This document shows positions 10,456 to 12,479 of a DNA stretch of 12,479 nucleotides, in pieces. A model generated the notes under the pieces. That model was not told where the DNA came from. It saw only the letters and a program-made list of their open reading frames with translations, and ran no database searches. Position 1 is the stretch's first letter. Every line of letters starts with the position of its first letter. A program made the translations under genes and the position numbers. The stretch is from a bacterium (GTDB lineage: Bacteria; Patescibacteriota; Minisyncoccia; Portnoybacterales; JAGGTM01), in NCBI GenBank assembly GCA_021163745.1, contig JAGGTM010000012.1, positions 1 to 12,479 of the forward strand. Reading direction: 5' to 3'.

Positions 10456-12282
10456 ATGAAAATAAAATCTCTTAAAAAAGTTAATATTCTTGCAGGAATG
10501 CTGTTAATAATAATGTTTTTCGCTATGTTTTCCAGTATGTTAAACGACTCTGCTACCATGGATGAACTGGCGCACATACCGGCTGGATATTCCTACATAA
10601 TTAAAAAAGATATGAGATTAAATCCCGAACATCCCCCTCTTTTAAAAGATTTAGCAGGGATTTCTATCTTAATCTGCTCAAAGATAACTCACAAGATAGT
10701 TCATTTTCCTGAAAATATAAAAGCATGGAAAGAAGATATAAATGGACAGTGGGATTTTGGAGGATATTTTCTTTACAATTCTGGAAATGATGCGGATAAA
10801 ATAATATTTTTTGCCAGATTGCCGTTTTTAATTTTAGCCATTATCTTAGGAATTTATATTTTTAAATGGACGAAGCAATTATACGGCAATAAAGCTGGCC
10901 TTATTGCTCTATTTTTATACTCATTCTCCCCTACTTTTTTAGCACACTCTCGTTTAGTTACAACTGATTTAGGAGCAAGTGCGGGGTTCTTTATAAGTAC
11001 TTACTACTTAATTAGATGGCTGAAAAACTACAATAAAAAATCCTATCTTATCAGCGCAGGAATTGTATTCGGTTTATCTATGTTGATTAAATTCTCCTTA
11101 GCTCTGCTTATTCCTTACTTTATAATTTTAGTATTTCTTTGGTCTATTCTATATTTCAAAAATTCTCCTAAATATTATCTTTCTTTTAAGTATCTCAAAA
11201 ATTGCTGTAAGATGTTGGGTTACCTTCTTTTGATAGGAATAATTGGCATGGTGTTGGTTGGATGCGTTTATCAATATCACACATTTAATTATCCGAAACT
11301 CAAACAAAAATCAGACACAAGTTTTATCCTATCCTCTTTCGGAAATAGAACATTGGCAAATTTAGTAATATGGATGTCAGACAAGCCAATTTTAAGATCA
11401 TATGCGCATTTCTTATTAGGATTATTTATGACTCTTCAAAGAGCAGCCGGAGGAAACACTGAATATTTCTTAGGAGAAATTTCTGCTGCAGGATGGTGGT
11501 ATTACTTTCCTGTTGTTTATCTATTGAAAGTACCATTGGTTCTTCATATTCTAACTATTTTAGCGTTGCTTTATGCTGCATGGAAAATTAAACAGCCATT
11601 TTGGAAAAAACCACTTTTAAGAATTTGGAATTGGATGAAAAAAGATTTTGAAGAATTTGCTATGCTCTTTTTTATAATTTTATACTGGTCTATAAGTATA
11701 AAAAGCAATCTTAATATTGGATTAAGGCATGTTCTTCCTGTTTTTCCGTTTCTGTATGTTTTAGTAAGCGGCCAGATTACAAAGATAAATTTAAATCTTA
11801 AAAATAAAAATAAGAAGCTACTTATCATTTATCACTTATCACTTATCACTTTACTTTTCTGGTACGCATTCTCCTCTTTGTCGGTTTATCCCCATTATTT
11901 AGCTTATTTTAATGAATTAGTTGGTGGAGCAAAAAACGGGTATAAATATGCGGTAGATTCTAATTTAGATTGGGGGCAGGATTTAAAAAGATTAACTCAA
12001 TGGGTAAATGAAAATAATATACAGAAAATATATGTTGATTATTTCGGAGGCGGAAGTGTAAAATATTATCTAAAAGAAAAATATCTCCCATGGTGGGGAG
12101 ACAGAAACCCTTCTGAAATGACTGAAAGTAAATTCTTGGCAGTTTCGGCAACTTTTCTTCAAGGAGGAAGAGGACTTCCTGCTCCGGGATTTGACCAAAA
12201 AACCGGCTATTATAGATGGTTAGATAATTATAAGCCGGTCAAAGTAATTGGATATTCTATATTCGTATATAAAATTCCGTAA
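10456..12282 (+). CDS. GT-C membrane glycosyltransferase (PMT_2-like), candidate phase-variable gene
   Basis: The 608-residue integral membrane protein starts MKIKSLKKVNILAGM; the frame is open further upstream to a TTG at 10390, but that part is translated tandem repeat. The first helix (about 9-28) is followed by TMDELAHIPAGYSY, with Asp36-Glu37 as the GT-C donor-binding pair, and NPEHPPLLKDLAG (about 56-68), typical of the PMT_2/GT39 branch. About ten membrane segments follow, and the C-terminal part (about 487-608) carries VDSNLDWGQDLKRL and looks extracytoplasmic. It should transfer a sugar from a polyprenyl-phosphate donor to a surface protein or glycan. It is not close to the glycosyltransferase at 8138 by eye. 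The membrane segment at residues 455-465 is encoded by TTATCAC heptamers (11822-11849), so slippage would truncate it. There is no clear Shine-Dalgarno; GGG precedes ATG by 5 bases. Confidence 0.9.
   Translation: MKIKSLKKVNILAGMLLIIMFFAMFSSMLNDSATMDELAHIPAGYSYIIKKDMRLNPEHPPLLKDLAGISILICSKITHKIVHFPENIKAWKEDINGQWDFGGYFLYNSGNDADKIIFFARLPFLILAIILGIYIFKWTKQLYGNKAGLIALFLYSFSPTFLAHSRLVTTDLGASAGFFISTYYLIRWLKNYNKKSYLISAGIVFGLSMLIKFSLALLIPYFIILVFLWSILYFKNSPKYYLSFKYLKNCCKMLGYLLLIGIIGMVLVGCVYQYHTFNYPKLKQKSDTSFILSSFGNRTLANLVIWMSDKPILRSYAHFLLGLFMTLQRAAGGNTEYFLGEISAAGWWYYFPVVYLLKVPLVLHILTILALLYAAWKIKQPFWKKPLLRIWNWMKKDFEEFAMLFFIILYWSISIKSNLNIGLRHVLPVFPFLYVLVSGQITKINLNLKNKNKKLLIIYHLSLITLLFWYAFSSLSVYPHYLAYFNELVGGAKNGYKYAVDSNLDWGQDLKRLTQWVNENNIQKIYVDYFGGGSVKYYLKEKYLPWWGDRNPSEMTESKFLAVSATFLQGGRGLPAPGFDQKTGYYRWLDNYKPVKVIGYSIFVYKIP
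11822..11849 (+). repeat. Heptamer tandem repeat inside the glycosyltransferase coding sequence
   Basis: TTATCAT followed by three TTATCAC units, four 7-base units in all, encodes residues 456-465 in a hydrophobic segment. Loss of one unit leads to a TAG at 11900; gain of one leads to a TAA at 11910. The present unit number keeps the gene open. Confidence 0.9.
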
Positions 12283-12283
12283 A

Positions 12284-12336
12284 CCCCGCACCACGGTTTA
12301 ACCCAGCCCTACTTTTATTCCAAAAGTGGTGCTGGG
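12284..12336 (+). other. Alternative hairpins after the second glycosyltransferase
   Basis: CCCAGC plus CTACTTTT (12302-12316) pairs with AAAAGTGG and GCTGGG (12322-12336) with one mismatch and one G-T pair. The same right arm, GTGGTGCTGGG (12326-12336), can instead pair with CCCCGCACCAC (12284-12294), 10 of 11. No T-run follows, so it is not a standard terminator, though it starts just after the stop codon. Confidence 0.55.
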
Positions 12337-12341
12337 CAGGC

Positions 12342-12434
12342 AAATTCGAATGTTCAAATGCTCAAATGTTCAAAACTTTAAAATCTCAAATGTCAAAACT
12401 CAAATCTCAAATCCAAATCTTAAATCTAAAATCT
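12342..12434. repeat. Degenerate 7/8-base tandem repeat (TGTTCAAA / TCTCAAA)
   Basis: Three 8-base units (TGTTCAAA, TGCTCAAA, TGTTCAAA; 12351-12374) pass into 7-base units such as TCTCAAA, TGTCAAA, ACTCAAA, TCTCAAA, then CTTAAAT and CTAAAAT. No gene is seen between the glycosyltransferase stop at 12282 and the window end. Confidence 0.85.
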
Positions 12435-12479
12435 ATTTTTTACTTTTAAAGTTAAGAGATTGAACCAATCATTTTCTCA

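Noticed and set aside
10448..10459. Three-codon open frame ATG GGC TTA TGA overlapping the glycosyltransferase start
   Set aside because: An ATGA overlap can couple translation, but a frame this short without a ribosome site is likely chance.
10362..10577. 71-codon minus-strand open frame
   Set aside because: Runs through tandem repeat DNA and opposite the start of the second glycosyltransferase.
11571..12151. Minus-strand open frames of 85 and 63 codons
   Set aside because: Antisense to conserved parts of the second glycosyltransferase, with no support of their own.

Overview
The window is AT-rich, compact DNA that looks like a member of the Patescibacteria / Candidate Phyla Radiation, probably Parcubacteria-like. 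This is an inference from gene content: a gamma-length-only DnaX, a VirD4/HerA-like ATPase with a small coiled-coil partner, GT-C membrane glycosyltransferases, very short or missing leaders, a tRNA without encoded CCA, and many simple-sequence and hairpin repeats. TGA ends at least two genes (4680 and 7566) and tryptophan is TGG, so the UGA-glycine code of Gracilibacteria/SR1 does not apply.

Left part (1-8075) is read entirely on the minus strand. From right to left it holds: a coiled-coil protein (8075-7566), a large membrane-anchored VirD4/TraD/HerA-type ATPase (7408-4955) and a small basic protein (4925-4680), probably one operon; a YrbG-type sodium/calcium exchanger (4531-3515) and a GtrA-family membrane protein (3423-2830), closed by a terminator; dnaX (2505-1384) followed by tRNA-Gln(UUG) and a strong terminator; then an ECF sigma factor (1005-433) and the start of a membrane-anchored probable anti-sigma factor (332 to beyond the left edge). 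The sigma gene and the putative anti-sigma gene each have an upstream element of the same form, TGCAACCTTTTTC-N9-YGTTAT, which looks like an autoregulated ECF promoter and a second promoter of the same regulon.

Right part (8138-12479) is accessory envelope material on the plus strand: two unrelated GT-C (PMT/ArnT-like) glycosyltransferases (8138-9856 and 10456-12282), with an 80-residue protein of unknown function (10144-9902, minus strand) between them. That small gene has the clearest expression signals in the window: a TTGACA / extended TATATT promoter, an AAGGAGG ribosome site and a terminator. The first glycosyltransferase shares a 62-bp divergent region with the coiled-coil/ATPase operon, where two promoters overlap physically and both give almost leaderless messages.

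Repeats are prominent. A C-run/G-run hairpin family sits in at least three intergenic regions, with two copies exactly 100 bp apart inside the ATPase operon. Heptamer-period tandem repeats lie upstream of, inside and downstream of the second glycosyltransferase; the internal one (TTATCAC units) would switch the gene off by frameshift if one unit were gained or lost. A nested palindrome is embedded in frame in the first glycosyltransferase. No CRISPR array, transposase, integrase or rRNA was found. The most promising hypotheses are the possible phase-variable glycosyltransferase, the ECF regulon with its repeated promoter, and the ATPase/coiled-coil/basic-protein cluster with no other secretion genes in view.
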